Shown: piece by piece, positions 28,153 to 37,409 of the stretch | Layout: each line of letters starts with the position of its first letter | How positions within the stretch are numbered: the stretch's first letter is position 1 | Source of the DNA: Kangiella sp. TOML190 | GTDB taxonomy: Bacteria; Pseudomonadota; Gammaproteobacteria; Enterobacterales; Kangiellaceae | Assembly (NCBI RefSeq): GCF_023706045.1 | Contig: NZ_BQYL01000001.1 | Location: 1,780,001-1,844,000 of the forward strand | Direction: 5' to 3' | DNA length: 64,000 bases | The notes under the pieces: generated by a model | The model's input: only the letters and a program-made list of their open reading frames with translations | Databases searched by the model: none | Told to the model about the DNA's origin: nothing | Translations under genes and position numbers: made by a program

Positions 28153-29520
28153 TTATTTTTTGCGTAAAGGCGCAAGACCTTCTTCGCTAACGCCACCAAA
28201 CTTTTTCTTCGGTTTGTTGCTGCTCATCTGATCTTCTGGCTCTTGTTTTGCTTTTTGTTTTTTTGCCAGCTTTTTTTCTAACCGTTTTTTCTCTCGAGCG
28301 GTTAAGTTTTTGCCGCTATTTCGCTTTCCTTTGGTGGCAGCTTTGCCATTGGCCTTGAGTTGTTTCGGCCCTGTATAGCTACCAATCAAGGCTTTTACTA
28401 ACCGCTTTTCAAACTTGGTTTTTAAGTATTTTTCAATGGTTGCCATTAGATTCCATTCGCGCGAACTAATCAGTGAAATGGCCAAGCCTGATTCGCCCGC
28501 ACGTCCGGTACGGCCAACCCGATGAATATAATCATCGCCATTTTGCGCCATATCAAAATTAAGCACTAGATCCACGTCCTTAATGTCAATGCCGCGTGCG
28601 GCTACGTCGGAAGCGACTAGCACTTTAAATTTTCCGTCACGAAACTGCATCATAATTTGATTGCGCAATTCTTGTGAGTTATTGCCATGTAGGGTGCCAG
28701 TTTCATGCTTGTGGTACTTTAACAAACCGCCTAAACGATCCACTTGTGACTTGGTGTTGCAAAACACAATCGCTTTGCGATATTGCTCATGGCTTAGCAA
28801 CCAATGGGTCAATTTTTCTTTATGCTTTAAATCGTCAGCCGGAATAATTTGTTGACGAATTTGTTGCTGTTGATCTTCAAAGCTATTGAGCTTTAGGATT
28901 TGCGGTTTATCCAATAGTTGAGTCATTATCTGCTTGAGACCATGACCATTCATGGTGGCAGAAAAGAGCAACGTTTGTCGCTTAGTAGAGCAACTATCAG
29001 TAATCGCCGTTACGTCTTCGCTAAAGCCCATATCGAGCATTTTGTCCGCTTCGTCTAGGACCAGATATTCGAGCTTATCCAGTTCGGTAGCGCCGCCTTT
29101 GATGTGATCCAAAATACGCCCTGGGGTGGCTATTAGCACTTCCGGATCTTTACGCAACATGGCTCTTTGATACTGCATTGAGGCGCCACCTGTAAGCGAG
29201 CCGGCTTTGATGCTGGTAAATTGTGCTAGCTGTTCAAATTGCTTTTCAACTTGCCGTGCCAATTCGCGAGTCGGCACCAACACCAAGGTTCGGGTTCCGC
29301 TCTGATTACTTGGATTTTCTAAGATCTGATGCAATATCGGCAAAAGGTAAGCAGCAGTTTTACCCGAGCCTGTTTCAGCGCTGGCAGCTAAATCCTGACC
29401 GCTTAAGACTAGTGGTATGGCCGCAGCTTGGATGTCAGTGGCTTGGTTGAAGTTAAGCTTGCTAAGAGTCTTTTGAAGCTTAGGGTGCAATTGTGAGAAC
29501 AAAGTTTTGCCTTGGTGCAA
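28153..29520 (-). CDS. DEAD-box ATP-dependent RNA helicase
   Basis: 455 residues from a TTG start; an in-frame TAG lies four codons upstream, and another TTG at codon 7 is the only close alternative. All helicase motifs are visible: Q-motif region with TDIQ, GSGKT (51-55), PTRELA (83-88), TPGR (132-135), DEAD (156-159), SAT, and HRVGRTGRAG in the second RecA domain. The last 70 residues are Lys-rich (KKRLEKKLAKKQKAKQ), as in RhlE- or SrmB-type helicases that act in ribosome assembly and RNA decay. I cannot assign the exact subfamily. Confidence 0.93.
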   Translation of the reverse strand: MHQGKTLFSQLHPKLQKTLSKLNFNQATDIQAAAIPLVLSGQDLAASAETGSGKTAAYLLPILHQILENPSNQSGTRTLVLVPTRELARQVEKQFEQLAQFTSIKAGSLTGGASMQYQRAMLRKDPEVLIATPGRILDHIKGGATELDKLEYLVLDEADKMLDMGFSEDVTAITDSCSTKRQTLLFSATMNGHGLKQIMTQLLDKPQILKLNSFEDQQQQIRQQIIPADDLKHKEKLTHWLLSHEQYRKAIVFCNTKSQVDRLGGLLKYHKHETGTLHGNNSQELRNQIMMQFRDGKFKVLVASDVAARGIDIKDVDLVLNFDMAQNGDDYIHRVGRTGRAGESGLAISLISSREWNLMATIEKYLKTKFEKRLVKALIGSYTGPKQLKANGKAATKGKRNSGKNLTAREKKRLEKKLAKKQKAKQEPEDQMSSNKPKKKFGGVSEEGLAPLRKK

Positions 29521-29582
29521 AGATAATGGCTAATTTTATCAAGAATTTGGATAGCTGTCAGAAATACTCTGCCATTCTTCAG

Positions 29583-29819
29583 TCAGCTTGCAGATGAACG
29601 TGGGGTTAGGAGCGGCTTGAAAGTCGCTTCAAGTCCATTGAGTTTAATTTCATATATCAATGCTAATTGCCTTCCAAGTTTATTGTCGGGAAACCCTTGG
29701 CCGTGAAACCAAACTAAATAAGGCTCTGGTAGTTCCAGTAAGCGCCGCCCTTGGTATTTGCCAAAAGGCATCACTTGGTTAACTGCGTTGACTAATTCTT
29801 GTTGATTGTTTTTTAACAT
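29583..29819 (-). CDS. DUF3820 family small protein
   Basis: 78 residues from the ATG at 29819; a GTG 15 bases upstream is an alternative. The core MPFGKYQGRRLLELPEPYLVWF is the DUF3820 signature, and GLEATFKPLL is near the end. These small proteins are widespread in gammaproteobacteria and their function is unknown; some resemble the putative quorum-sensing-regulated YP families. Located between the helicase and the M19 peptidase. Confidence 0.85.
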   Translation of the reverse strand: MLKNNQQELVNAVNQVMPFGKYQGRRLLELPEPYLVWFHGQGFPDNKLGRQLALIYEIKLNGLEATFKPLLTPRSSAS

Positions 29820-29887
29820 ATGGCAATTGAGCACAGATGCTTTTATGATGGTTTTAAATATCAGATCTTACATAGGTACGCTTGAGT

Positions 29888-31195
29888 ATGAAATCGATTT
29901 TTAAAACAAAAATGTTAGCCATTGCTATTTTAGCGGCGCTAACCGCCTGCCAACCGGAGCAGTCGCAAACAGCGAAACAAACGATGCCAGAGGGTGCCGA
30001 GAAACCTAAAAAGGTTATCGACAATCTTGAAGAAAAGGTGATTGCGGCAGTGGGTAAGCTGGATCTCAAGCAACAAGCTGAAACTTTAGCCAAAAAATAT
30101 ATTATTGCGGATTTGCATGTGGATGTGCCTTATCGCCTGGAAAATAAGTATGAAGATGTGTCTAAGGCAACCGAGTCTGGCGATTTCGATTACCCTCGTG
30201 CCAAAGCTGGCGGTTTAACGGCACCTTTCATGTCGATTTATGTGCCGGCCAAGATTGAAGCTGAAGGCGGCGATTCTACTGCAGTAGCTAATAAGCTGAT
30301 TGATAGTGTTGAAGCCATTGTTAAGCAGTCGCCGGATAAGTTTGCATTGGCATACAGCGTGGCTCAGATGCAGGAAAATTTTCAAAAAGGACTAATTTCG
30401 CTACCTATGGGCATGGAAAATGGCTCGCCAATAGCTGGCGATCTAAGTAATTTAGAGCACTTCTATAAGCGCGGTATTCGTTATATCACCTTATCCCATT
30501 CGCTGAGCAATCATATTTCCGATTCATCGTATGATGAAAAGCGCCCTAATAATGGCTTGAGTGACTTTGGTAAAGAGCTGGTGATGGCCATGAACAAGGC
30601 AGGTGTGATGGTTGATGTATCACACATTTCTGACAAGGCATTTTTCGATGTGATGGAAATAAGCAAAGTGCCGGCGATAGCTTCGCATTCTTCGGCGCGT
30701 CACTTTACCCCAGGTTTCGAGCGTAATATGTCCGACGAAATGATCGAAAAGCTTGCCGAAAATGGCGGTGTCATTTTTATTAATTTTGGCTCGACTTTCG
30801 TTTCCCAGAAGTCTATTGAAAATTACAATAAATTCAAGGCAGCGCGAGATGTTTTTCTAGCGCAGCATAAACTTGAAATGGATGATCCAAAGGTTGCTGA
30901 GTTTACACAGTCCTATAGAGCCAAAACGCCTTTTGAATTTGCCAATCTAGAAGTCGTATTGGATCATTTTGACCATGTGGTTAAGTTGGTTGGAGTAGAG
31001 CATGTGGGTATAGGCTCTGACTATGATGGTGTTGGTGATTCCTTGCCAACAGGTTTAAAGGACGCTTCGACTTATCCTAACTTAATTCAAGGTTTGTTAA
31101 AAAGGGGCTACTCAGAAGCGGATATTGAGAAAATTCTATCGGGAAATTTAATTCGAGTTTGGGAGCAAACAGAAATTTTTGCTAAAAAGTATTAA
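29888..31195 (+). CDS. Membrane dipeptidase lipoprotein, peptidase M19
   Basis: 435 residues from the ATG at 29888; a TTG two codons upstream is less likely. A lipoprotein signal peptide ends in LTAC with Cys21 as the lipidation site. The M19 (renal dipeptidase) metal ligands begin with H77 and D79 in ADLHVDVPY. Family blocks VDVSHISDKAFFDV and PAIASHSSARHF carry further ligands, and IGSDYDG near residue 375 supplies the final aspartate. It would cleave dipeptides, often including D-amino acids, in the periplasm. Stands alone; convergent with the next gene. Confidence 0.92.
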   Translation: MKSIFKTKMLAIAILAALTACQPEQSQTAKQTMPEGAEKPKKVIDNLEEKVIAAVGKLDLKQQAETLAKKYIIADLHVDVPYRLENKYEDVSKATESGDFDYPRAKAGGLTAPFMSIYVPAKIEAEGGDSTAVANKLIDSVEAIVKQSPDKFALAYSVAQMQENFQKGLISLPMGMENGSPIAGDLSNLEHFYKRGIRYITLSHSLSNHISDSSYDEKRPNNGLSDFGKELVMAMNKAGVMVDVSHISDKAFFDVMEISKVPAIASHSSARHFTPGFERNMSDEMIEKLAENGGVIFINFGSTFVSQKSIENYNKFKAARDVFLAQHKLEMDDPKVAEFTQSYRAKTPFEFANLEVVLDHFDHVVKLVGVEHVGIGSDYDGVGDSLPTGLKDASTYPNLIQGLLKRGYSEADIEKILSGNLIRVWEQTEIFAKKY

Positions 31196-31263
31196 ATTTT
31201 AGTCACTAGTTTAATCGGAGTTGGTAATTCTATAATTAAGACTATCTGCTTGGTGGTGCTCTG

Positions 31264-31297
31264 ACAATGACTCTTAATGTAAGCTAAGAGTCATTGT
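31264..31297. other. Perfect 13-bp hairpin between convergent genes
   Basis: ACAATGACTCTTA (31264-31276) pairs perfectly with TAAGAGTCATTGT (31285-31297) around an 8-base loop. No T run follows on either strand, so it is not a canonical intrinsic terminator, although its place between converging genes suggests it stops or stabilises transcripts from both sides. Confidence 0.6.
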
Positions 31298-31342
31298 GAT
31301 TGCTTATCTCAAAATTAAGTTTTCTTGTTTCATTTCTAGGAC

Positions 31343-32818
31343 TTACTCAATTGGGTAGGGGCCTAGAGTGGATGCATTAAAGTTGATGGATACGTCCCTA
31401 TAGTTATCTAAGACTCTTGCAGATAAACCACTACAACTACCGCTACCACATGGTTGTGGTCCGGTAGCTGGAATATTGCGATTACGCTGCATATCGTAGA
31501 GCCCAATGACATAGTTGGTGCTACTGCTGGTTGTTCCAGACACTGTAAATAAGCTTTTGTGTAGTAGCACCGAGTCGTCAGGGCTAAACAATATTTGCAA
31601 ACTTTGCCCCAAGGTATTATCACTAAAGCGATTCCTGCCGTTAGCAAGATCTTGAACAGTCAAAACGCTGTTAGTAGTTGTGAAACTATTATGGCCTGCA
31701 ACTACACCATGTAGACAATCAGGAGAAAAGGCAGCCCCTCTTATGCCTGTACTAACATTAAAGGTTTCACGGAATAGCAGTCGGCCACTTTCATAAAAAG
31801 AGGCTGTTCGGTTTTCGCCACTGCCTGAAATGACTAGACTTCGGCTTTCACCACAAGTCACGGCTGTTGGTGTGGAGATCAGCAGTTGGCTAGTGATATC
31901 AATAAATTGGCCACTTTCTCTGCCTTTGATGATGAAGTCATAACTTGGACTAGTTAAGGTATCAACTTGCGCTTCGATGCTGGCTGGTCCAGGTACGAAC
32001 TCAGTCGGCAAAATGACATCTAAAGAGGTTGATGATGGACTGGGATCGCGAATTGGACCTGAGTTACGACTATTCTGTTGAATAATCAGGTTAGAATTGC
32101 TTGAGGATAGATTACTGCCTCTAGCTCTTAATCTTTCTCCAGGGTAAACGTCATCAACTGAAGTTATCAAAGGTCTTTCTTGAACATTGATCGCGAGAGT
32201 TTGGCTGACGCTCAAGCATCGGTTACGCGCGGTTAAGCGATATGTACTATCGGTTTCGGGAGATACCTCAATAGATGAACGACCTAAAACACTGAGGCTA
32301 CTGCCTCCAATAGTGTTTAATGTGAGTTCTTCTGAAGGTAATGAAACTGTCCAGTTTAAGGTAACCGCTTCACCTGCTGTAATGTCTGTATCTGATGCAT
32401 TAAAGGAAACGATACTAGGCCTGGTTGGCGAACCTGTTACTTCGAACATAGGATCAAGGGTTTGTGTTTTACTAAAAAAGCCTATTAAAGTGCAGCTGCC
32501 TGAATTTTGTCGAATGATTAGTGGTCCTGAACTAGCGCCAGGTGGTATTACTGCGATAATGTCTTCGGGCTCTGTTCCTGAGGCTAAGCTAACATCCGTA
32601 CTCGCGACGCCATTAAAGGTAACTGAGAAGGTGCCGCAGCGATGCCAACGTTCAGGATCTCGCTGGATGTTTACTTGCTCACAAATTTCACCAGAAGTCG
32701 GAGCGACCCCTGAGAATCTAGGTACGCAAGCAGTTATCGGCAATGCTAAACAAAGTAAAAAAAAACGACAGGAATAGATTGCGGAAAAACGCTTAGATAA
32801 GTTGTCAAAATAACTCAT
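31343..32818 (-). CDS. Large lipoprotein with Ig/IPT-like beta domains, unknown function
   Basis: 491 residues with a lipoprotein signal ending LPITAC. After it come apparent beta domains: an IPT/TIG-like unit (about 35-130, PRFSGVAPTSGEICEQVNI), an Ig-like unit (about 135-215), a second IPT-like unit (about 218-300), and a C-terminal region that reads like the first blades of a beta-propeller (TCGESRSLVISGSGENRT, RGAAFSPDCLHGVVAGHN, LQILFSPDDSVLLH). The propeller has too few blades to close, so the protein may be truncated or may dimerise. SD GGAGGG precedes the ATG. Probably an outer-membrane-anchored surface or periplasmic protein; no function is assigned. Confidence 0.75.
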   Translation of the reverse strand: MSYFDNLSKRFSAIYSCRFFLLCLALPITACVPRFSGVAPTSGEICEQVNIQRDPERWHRCGTFSVTFNGVASTDVSLASGTEPEDIIAVIPPGASSGPLIIRQNSGSCTLIGFFSKTQTLDPMFEVTGSPTRPSIVSFNASDTDITAGEAVTLNWTVSLPSEELTLNTIGGSSLSVLGRSSIEVSPETDSTYRLTARNRCLSVSQTLAINVQERPLITSVDDVYPGERLRARGSNLSSSNSNLIIQQNSRNSGPIRDPSPSSTSLDVILPTEFVPGPASIEAQVDTLTSPSYDFIIKGRESGQFIDITSQLLISTPTAVTCGESRSLVISGSGENRTASFYESGRLLFRETFNVSTGIRGAAFSPDCLHGVVAGHNSFTTTNSVLTVQDLANGRNRFSDNTLGQSLQILFSPDDSVLLHKSLFTVSGTTSSSTNYVIGLYDMQRNRNIPATGPQPCGSGSCSGLSARVLDNYRDVSINFNASTLGPYPIE

Positions 32819-33052
32819 TATTTACCCTCCGTGAATTTGAACATTCCATGGAACTTTAGATATTTAATATACTAGGATCGTTTCAGCTATCGGTTTAATA
32901 AGTGGCTTTAAAACGATATTAATGCAATCAAATTTCAACATATAAGGATACTATAGGAGGATTATTAAAGATAATTACCACTTATCAAATTGTAAATAAT
33001 TTCTATCTTTGAAGGTTACATGTTTTGACGGTTTTAGGCACTAGTTGTGCAT

Positions 33053-33081
33053 AAAAAAGCCCGCTTTACGCAGGCTTTTTT
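33053..33081 (-). terminator. Intrinsic terminator, bidirectional form
   Basis: AAAAAAGCC pairs with GGCTTTTTT around an 11-base loop. It lies 22 bases after the stop of the small Gly-rich protein gene (minus strand), which it most likely terminates. The 234 bp between it and the lipoprotein gene start hold only AT-rich sequence and presumably the lipoprotein promoter. Confidence 0.8.
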
Positions 33082-33102
33082 CGTTTGACGCTGCAGCGGT
33101 AA

Positions 33103-33393
33103 TTAAGACTTTCCACCCATCATTTTTTTGATGAAGCCAATAATTGCCATAACAACACCACCACCAGCGGCACCGCCACCGATACTGCTTAGAATCCCTG
33201 TTAGGTCCATTGCGGCTGAAGTATCAATACCCATAGCGCCCAATATAAATTGACCAAATACGCCGCCACCAATGATGCCAGCTAATGAATTTCCTAAAGT
33301 GCCTAGGCTAAGATTTTTAGCCAACTTACCCACAATGTTACCGCCTAATGCGCCACTTACTAAATTTATAATTAACGGAATTAAACCTTCCAT
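33103..33393 (-). CDS. Small Gly-rich membrane protein of unknown function
   Basis: 96 residues from the ATG at 33393, preceded by a GGGGG ribosome site; a TTG four codons upstream is less likely. Two or three hydrophobic segments rich in Gly and Ala are visible (LIPLIINLVSGALGGNIVG, LAGIIGGGVFGQFILGAMG, GGGAAGGGVVMAIIGFIKKMM). They are spaced like glycine-zipper helices that pack tightly or oligomerise in membranes. Similar small proteins occur in proteobacteria without a known role. Single-gene unit with its own terminator. Confidence 0.75.
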   Translation of the reverse strand: MEGLIPLIINLVSGALGGNIVGKLAKNLSLGTLGNSLAGIIGGGVFGQFILGAMGIDTSAAMDLTGILSSIGGGAAGGGVVMAIIGFIKKMMGGKS

Positions 33394-33515
33394 AAAAGCC
33401 CCCAAGTGTTAGTTATCTATTTGAAATTATTAGCAAAAAAATGCTAACCGAATTAATATGCCATTAATTTTAAGGAAAATCTAATAAAACGGGGCAATTT
33501 TACAAATATTAATAA

Positions 33516-34040
33516 TCACTTTTCGAGTGCAGCTTGCAGTCCTTTGAGCTGAATCGTTTGCACTGAATCGACGATTGCTGCAAGTTTATCAAGACCATCT
33601 TTGGAATAACCCGTGACTTGGTAGCGGTGAGTCACCCGAGTATTGCCATTCTCAAGAGTATCGAATTTCCAGCTCATACCACCGTGGATCCCCATCATTT
33701 GTAATGGCCCTAGGCCACCGATCATGCGAACTTCTTTATAGGGATCGACATAAGAAACGGTCATGTGAATCGCTTGTCTTTCACCGTCAATTTCACAGAA
33801 ACAACCATTCACGCTCGGCTCGATGTACATTCTGTTGGCATCACCAAACCAAGTATGATCGGAGTTCCACCAGTCGCCAACATTGAGAAATTGGTTGTAG
33901 GCGGTTTTGATATCGGCCTGAGTCTCGATACTGATTTCGATAGTAAAGCCATGTGCAGCTGCATCCAGTACTTTAGCTTCGGCAGTAGAATTGATCATGG
34001 CGATTAGGCTCAAAGCGCTAGCCAATAATAAAGTTTTCAT
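33516..34040 (-). CDS. Secreted SRPBCC (START-like) family protein
   Basis: 174 residues with a Sec signal peptide (residues 1-22, ending STAEA). The rest resembles the SRPBCC/polyketide cyclase fold: ISIETQADIKTAYNQFLNVGDWWNSDHTWFG (from about 37), a central EVRMIGGLGPLQMMG strand pair, and a long C-terminal helix. These proteins bind small hydrophobic ligands. A periplasmic member is less common. SD AGGAG precedes the ATG. No neighbour points to a ligand. Confidence 0.8.
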   Translation of the reverse strand: MKTLLLASALSLIAMINSTAEAKVLDAAAHGFTIEISIETQADIKTAYNQFLNVGDWWNSDHTWFGDANRMYIEPSVNGCFCEIDGERQAIHMTVSYVDPYKEVRMIGGLGPLQMMGIHGGMSWKFDTLENGNTRVTHRYQVTGYSKDGLDKLAAIVDSVQTIQLKGLQAALEK

Positions 34041-34140
34041 CTTTTCTCCTTTTCCAATCTAAAACAATCGCAAGTCCCACAGGAGCGCTTACTGATTTTT
34101 AAATTAAACGATTATAGCGCCATAAAATCGACATTTAACT

Positions 34141-34998
34141 CTAAGTTTGTAACAAATTAATAAAAGCTTTAGCTGCATTAGAAAGACTTTTATTGCTGCG
34201 ATGAATAATCCCCATTTGTCTAAAAGAGTTAGTTTCATGAGTCAGCGCTATCAGTGGCGGTTCGATTAAGGCTTCCGGCAAAATAGTCCAACCCATTTTG
34301 GAAGCTGCTAGTTTGGCGATCACTTCCAAATAGTTAGCGGTTTTCACTCGACCATGAGCTGCGCCTAATTCTTGAAGATTATGCTCAAACAGTTCCCTAG
34401 GAAAAGTATGTGCTGGAGGTAACAGGCTGGTGTAATTGGCTAGGGCGGTTATTGGATCCGGCTCATTAGTTAAGGGATGGGCTGGGTGGCAAGCGATTTG
34501 CATCCGTTCTTGCCACACTTTCAGGTGTTTCAGTCGTGGATCCTGGGTGTGTGGAAAGGTTACCATCGCCAGCTCAATATCGCCGGACAGTACTTGTTCA
34601 TAAGCAAGCCCAGAATCAATAAAATCAATATTCAGATCCACTTGTGGAAATTCACTAACAAACTGTTCTAAATGCCAAGGCAAATAGTGCAGACCAATGT
34701 AGTGGCTAGTGGCAATATTCAAATGGCCCGAAGTGCGTCCTGACAGATCACGAATTTCCTGAATGGAATTATTGATGTTGTTGAGCAGTTGTGGCGCTTT
34801 TTGCGCTAAGAGCTCGCCGGCTTGCGTTAGTGCCACTTGGTTACCGACCCGATCAAATAAATTCGATCCAATAATGGTTTCCAAGCGCTTAATGCGTTTG
34901 CTTAAGGCAGGTTGGGTTAATTGCAATTCTTTAGCCGCTAGGGTAAAGGATTCTAGTCTAACCAGCGTCAAAAAGCTTTTAAGAAGTTCGGTATCCAT
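34141..34998 (-). CDS. LysR-family regulator divergent from leuCDB
   Basis: 285 residues: an N-terminal winged helix (LLKSFLTLVRLESFTLAAKELQLTQPALSKRIKRLE, residues 4-39) and a periplasmic-binding-like effector domain with TSGHLNIATSHYIGLHYLPWHLEQF. The gene is divergent from leuC with 211 bp between starts. LysR genes placed this way usually control the divergent operon and themselves, so regulation of leucine synthesis is likely but inferred. A perfect inverted repeat just upstream of its start is the probable binding site. Confidence 0.88.
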   Translation of the reverse strand: MDTELLKSFLTLVRLESFTLAAKELQLTQPALSKRIKRLETIIGSNLFDRVGNQVALTQAGELLAQKAPQLLNNINNSIQEIRDLSGRTSGHLNIATSHYIGLHYLPWHLEQFVSEFPQVDLNIDFIDSGLAYEQVLSGDIELAMVTFPHTQDPRLKHLKVWQERMQIACHPAHPLTNEPDPITALANYTSLLPPAHTFPRELFEHNLQELGAAHGRVKTANYLEVIAKLAASKMGWTILPEALIEPPLIALTHETNSFRQMGIIHRSNKSLSNAAKAFINLLQT

Positions 34999-35021
34999 AT
35001 TGCTAGATGATTATTGCATAC

Positions 35022-35038
35022 CATTCCATTAAGGAATG
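35022..35038. promoter_or_regulatory. Inverted repeat, likely LysR-protein operator
   Basis: CATTCC-ATTAA-GGAATG lies 24 bp upstream of the LysR gene start and about 170 bp before leuC. LysR-type proteins bind such interrupted dyads close to their own promoter and activate the divergent gene from there. Confidence 0.5.
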
Positions 35039-35209
35039 ATATAGATAAAAATAATGAATTTGAGTAATTGTAAACTTGAGAGTAAAGTATTGCCATTCTT
35101 TTGTTAGCGCGCGCCTTAATTGGCCTTGATAAAACTTTAAGTTAATCCGCTAACTTTTTGATTAGCAAAGTAATATTCGATTTAGAGTATTCCAAAATAG
35201 AGATCTTAC

Positions 35210-36667
35210 ATGGGCAAAACCTTATACGATAAATTATGGGATGATCACCTAGTCGCCGAAAATCCTGATGGTTCGGCACTGATTTATATTGATCGTCAAT
35301 TATTGCACGAAGTCACCTCGCCGCAGGCGTTTGAAGGCTTGAAGCTAGCCGGACGTAAGCCGCGCCGCATCGAAGCTAATTTGGCCACGCCGGATCACAA
35401 TGTACCGACCACCAATAGCGAGCGCGAGCAGGGTATTTCGGGTATCGCCGATCCGATTTCATTGATTCAGGTGAAAACTTTGGATGAAAACTGCGATGAA
35501 TTCGGCGTAACCCAGTTCAACATTGACGATATTCGTCAAGGCATTGTGCATGTGGTTGGCCCTGAGCAAGGCTACACGCTGCCGGGTTTGACTATGGTCT
35601 GTGGTGATTCGCACACTGCAACTCATGGTGCTTTTGGCGCTATGGCTTTTGGTGTGGGCACTTCTGAAGTGGAACACGTTTTAGCTACCCAGTGTCTGCG
35701 TCAGAAGAAGATGAAGAATATGCTGGTCAAAGTTGATGGCAAACTCGGTTATGGCGTAACCGCTAAAGATATTGTGTTGGCGGTGATTGGTGAAATCGGT
35801 ACTGCCGGCGGTAACGGCCATGCGATTGAATTTGCGGGCTCGGCGATTGAAGCTTTGTCGATGGAAGGGCGCATGACCATTTGTAATATGGCGATCGAAG
35901 CTGGCGCGCGCGTTGGCTTGGTAGCAGTGGATGAAAAAACCATTGAGTACGTTAAGGGTCGTCCCTTTGCGCCGCAGGGCGAGCATTGGCAGTTGGCGGT
36001 TAATGCTTGGCAAGACTTACATTCCGACAGCGATGCGCAGTTTGACACGGTGGTGGAATTAAAAGCTGAAGATATAGCGCCGCAGGTGACTTGGGGAACT
36101 TCGCCAGAAATGGTTAAGCCTGTGACTGGAACTATTCCAAATCCTGCAAGCGAAACCAATCCTGTGAAGAAAGAAGGGATTGAGCGTGCCTTGGAATATA
36201 TGGACTTGAAAGCCGAGGCAGCGATTTCCTCGATTCCTGTGGATAAAGTCTTTATTGGTTCTTGTACTAACTCGCGAATTGAAGATATGCGCGAAGCCGC
36301 AGAAGTGGCGAAAGGTCGCAAAGTCGCAGCAAGTGTTAAGCAAGCGATGGTAGTGCCAGGTTCTGGTTTAGTCAAAGAGCAAGCTGAAGCAGAAGGTCTT
36401 GATAAGATTTTCCTAGAAGCAGGATTCGAGTGGCGCGAGCCGGGATGTTCCATGTGTTTGGCGATGAATGCCGATCGTTTGGAAGCGGGGGAACATTGTG
36501 CTTCAACTTCCAACCGTAACTTCGAAGGTCGCCAAGGCCAAGGCGGACGTACTCACTTAGTTAGCCCTGCTATGGCCGCGGCTGCCGCGGTGTATGGTCA
36601 TTTTACTGACGTTCGTGATATTGAAATAACCAAGCTTTCTACCCAAGAGCAGGGAGGTAATGCGTAA
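35210..36667 (+). CDS. leuC: 3-isopropylmalate dehydratase large subunit
   Basis: 485 residues, slightly longer than usual (about 466-475). It is an aconitase-fold protein with [16 protein letters not shown] (here [12 protein letters not shown]), [12 protein letters not shown], and the three [4Fe-4S] cysteines in GSCTNSR and GCSMCLAMN. It isomerises 2-isopropylmalate to 3-isopropylmalate with LeuD. It overlaps leuD by one base (TAATG), so translation is coupled. The leuA gene is not in this cluster. Confidence 0.97.
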   Translation: MGKTLYDKLWDDHLVAENPDGSALIYIDRQLLHEVTSPQAFEGLKLAGRKPRRIEANLATPDHNVPTTNSEREQGISGIADPISLIQVKTLDENCDEFGVTQFNIDDIRQGIVHVVGPEQGYTLPGLTMVCGDSHTATHGAFGAMAFGVGTSEVEHVLATQCLRQKKMKNMLVKVDGKLGYGVTAKDIVLAVIGEIGTAGGNGHAIEFAGSAIEALSMEGRMTICNMAIEAGARVGLVAVDEKTIEYVKGRPFAPQGEHWQLAVNAWQDLHSDSDAQFDTVVELKAEDIAPQVTWGTSPEMVKPVTGTIPNPASETNPVKKEGIERALEYMDLKAEAAISSIPVDKVFIGSCTNSRIEDMREAAEVAKGRKVAASVKQAMVVPGSGLVKEQAEAEGLDKIFLEAGFEWREPGCSMCLAMNADRLEAGEHCASTSNRNFEGRQGQGGRTHLVSPAMAAAAAVYGHFTDVRDIEITKLSTQEQGGNA

Positions 36668-37305
36668 TGGACGCTTTTACTCAACATAAAGGTTTAGTGG
36701 TGCCTCTTGACCGCGCCAATGTGGATACCGATGCGATTATTCCAAAGCAGTTTTTAAAGTCGATTAAGCGTAGTGGTTTTGGCCCTAATCTTTTCGATGA
36801 ATGGCGCTATCTGGATCATGGTGAGCCGGGTATGGACAACTCCAAGCGCCCAGTGAACCCTGAGTTTGTTTTGAACTTTTCGCGCTACCAAGGTGCTTCA
36901 GTGCTATTAGCGCGTGAAAACTTTGGCTGTGGCTCTAGCCGTGAGCATGCGCCATGGGCATTAGAAGACTATGGCTTTAAGGCAGTAATCGCGCCAAGTT
37001 ATGCAGATATCTTTTTCAATAACTGCTTTAAGAATGGCATCTTACCGATCGTTCTATCAAATGATGTTATGGATGTTTTGTTTAACGAAGCAGAAAGCAA
37101 CGAAGGTTATCAGTTGGATATCGACTTGGATAAGCAAACCATCACTCGTCCCAACGGGGAAGTGATTAGCTTTGATGTCGAGCCCGATCGTAAGCATAGC
37201 TTATATAACGGTCTTGATGATATTGGTATTACTTTGCAACAAGAACAATCGATTACCGATTACGAAGAAGCGCGTAAGCAAAGAGCGCCTTGGTTGTTTG
37301 GTTAA
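36667..37305 (+). CDS. leuD: 3-isopropylmalate dehydratase small subunit
   Basis: 212 residues, the swivel domain of the LeuCD dehydratase. Diagnostic segments are [16 protein letters not shown] near the start, [20 protein letters not shown] around residue 80-100, and [20 protein letters not shown]. It pairs with LeuC to complete the active site. It is the second gene of leuCDB and is separated from leuB by 104 bp holding two hairpins. Confidence 0.97.
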   Translation: MDAFTQHKGLVVPLDRANVDTDAIIPKQFLKSIKRSGFGPNLFDEWRYLDHGEPGMDNSKRPVNPEFVLNFSRYQGASVLLARENFGCGSSREHAPWALEDYGFKAVIAPSYADIFFNNCFKNGILPIVLSNDVMDVLFNEAESNEGYQLDIDLDKQTITRPNGEVISFDVEPDRKHSLYNGLDDIGITLQQEQSITDYEEARKQRAPWLFG

Positions 37306-37339
37306 TGACACTATTTGGTTGTAAGGCTAAAAAACACTC

Positions 37340-37384
37340 GGGGACAGACCGTCAGTTCTGTCTCCTTCAGGCACAAAGCCTGAA
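37340..37384. repeat. REP-like double hairpin between leuD and leuB
   Basis: Two adjacent hairpins: GGGGACAGA (37340-37348) with TCTGTCTCC (37357-37365, one G-T), then TTCAGGC (37366-37372) with GCCTGAA (37378-37384). The GGGGACAGAC head resembles a common REP-type palindrome of gammaproteobacterial genomes. Inside an operon such an element can trim or stabilise mRNA. Only one copy was noticed in this window. Confidence 0.5.
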
Positions 37385-37409
37385 ATAAACAAGAAAGAGA
37401 TTACAAGTA

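Noticed and set aside
35053-35106. A 17-codon ORF before leuC with three Leu codons, as a leucine attenuator leader
   Set aside because: The Leu codons are scattered and the following stem (AAGTTA/TAACTT) is short with a poor T run; no competing hairpins were found.
35749-36513. A 254-codon minus-strand frame in leuC
   Set aside because: An antisense shadow of a strongly conserved gene; no ribosome site or family match.
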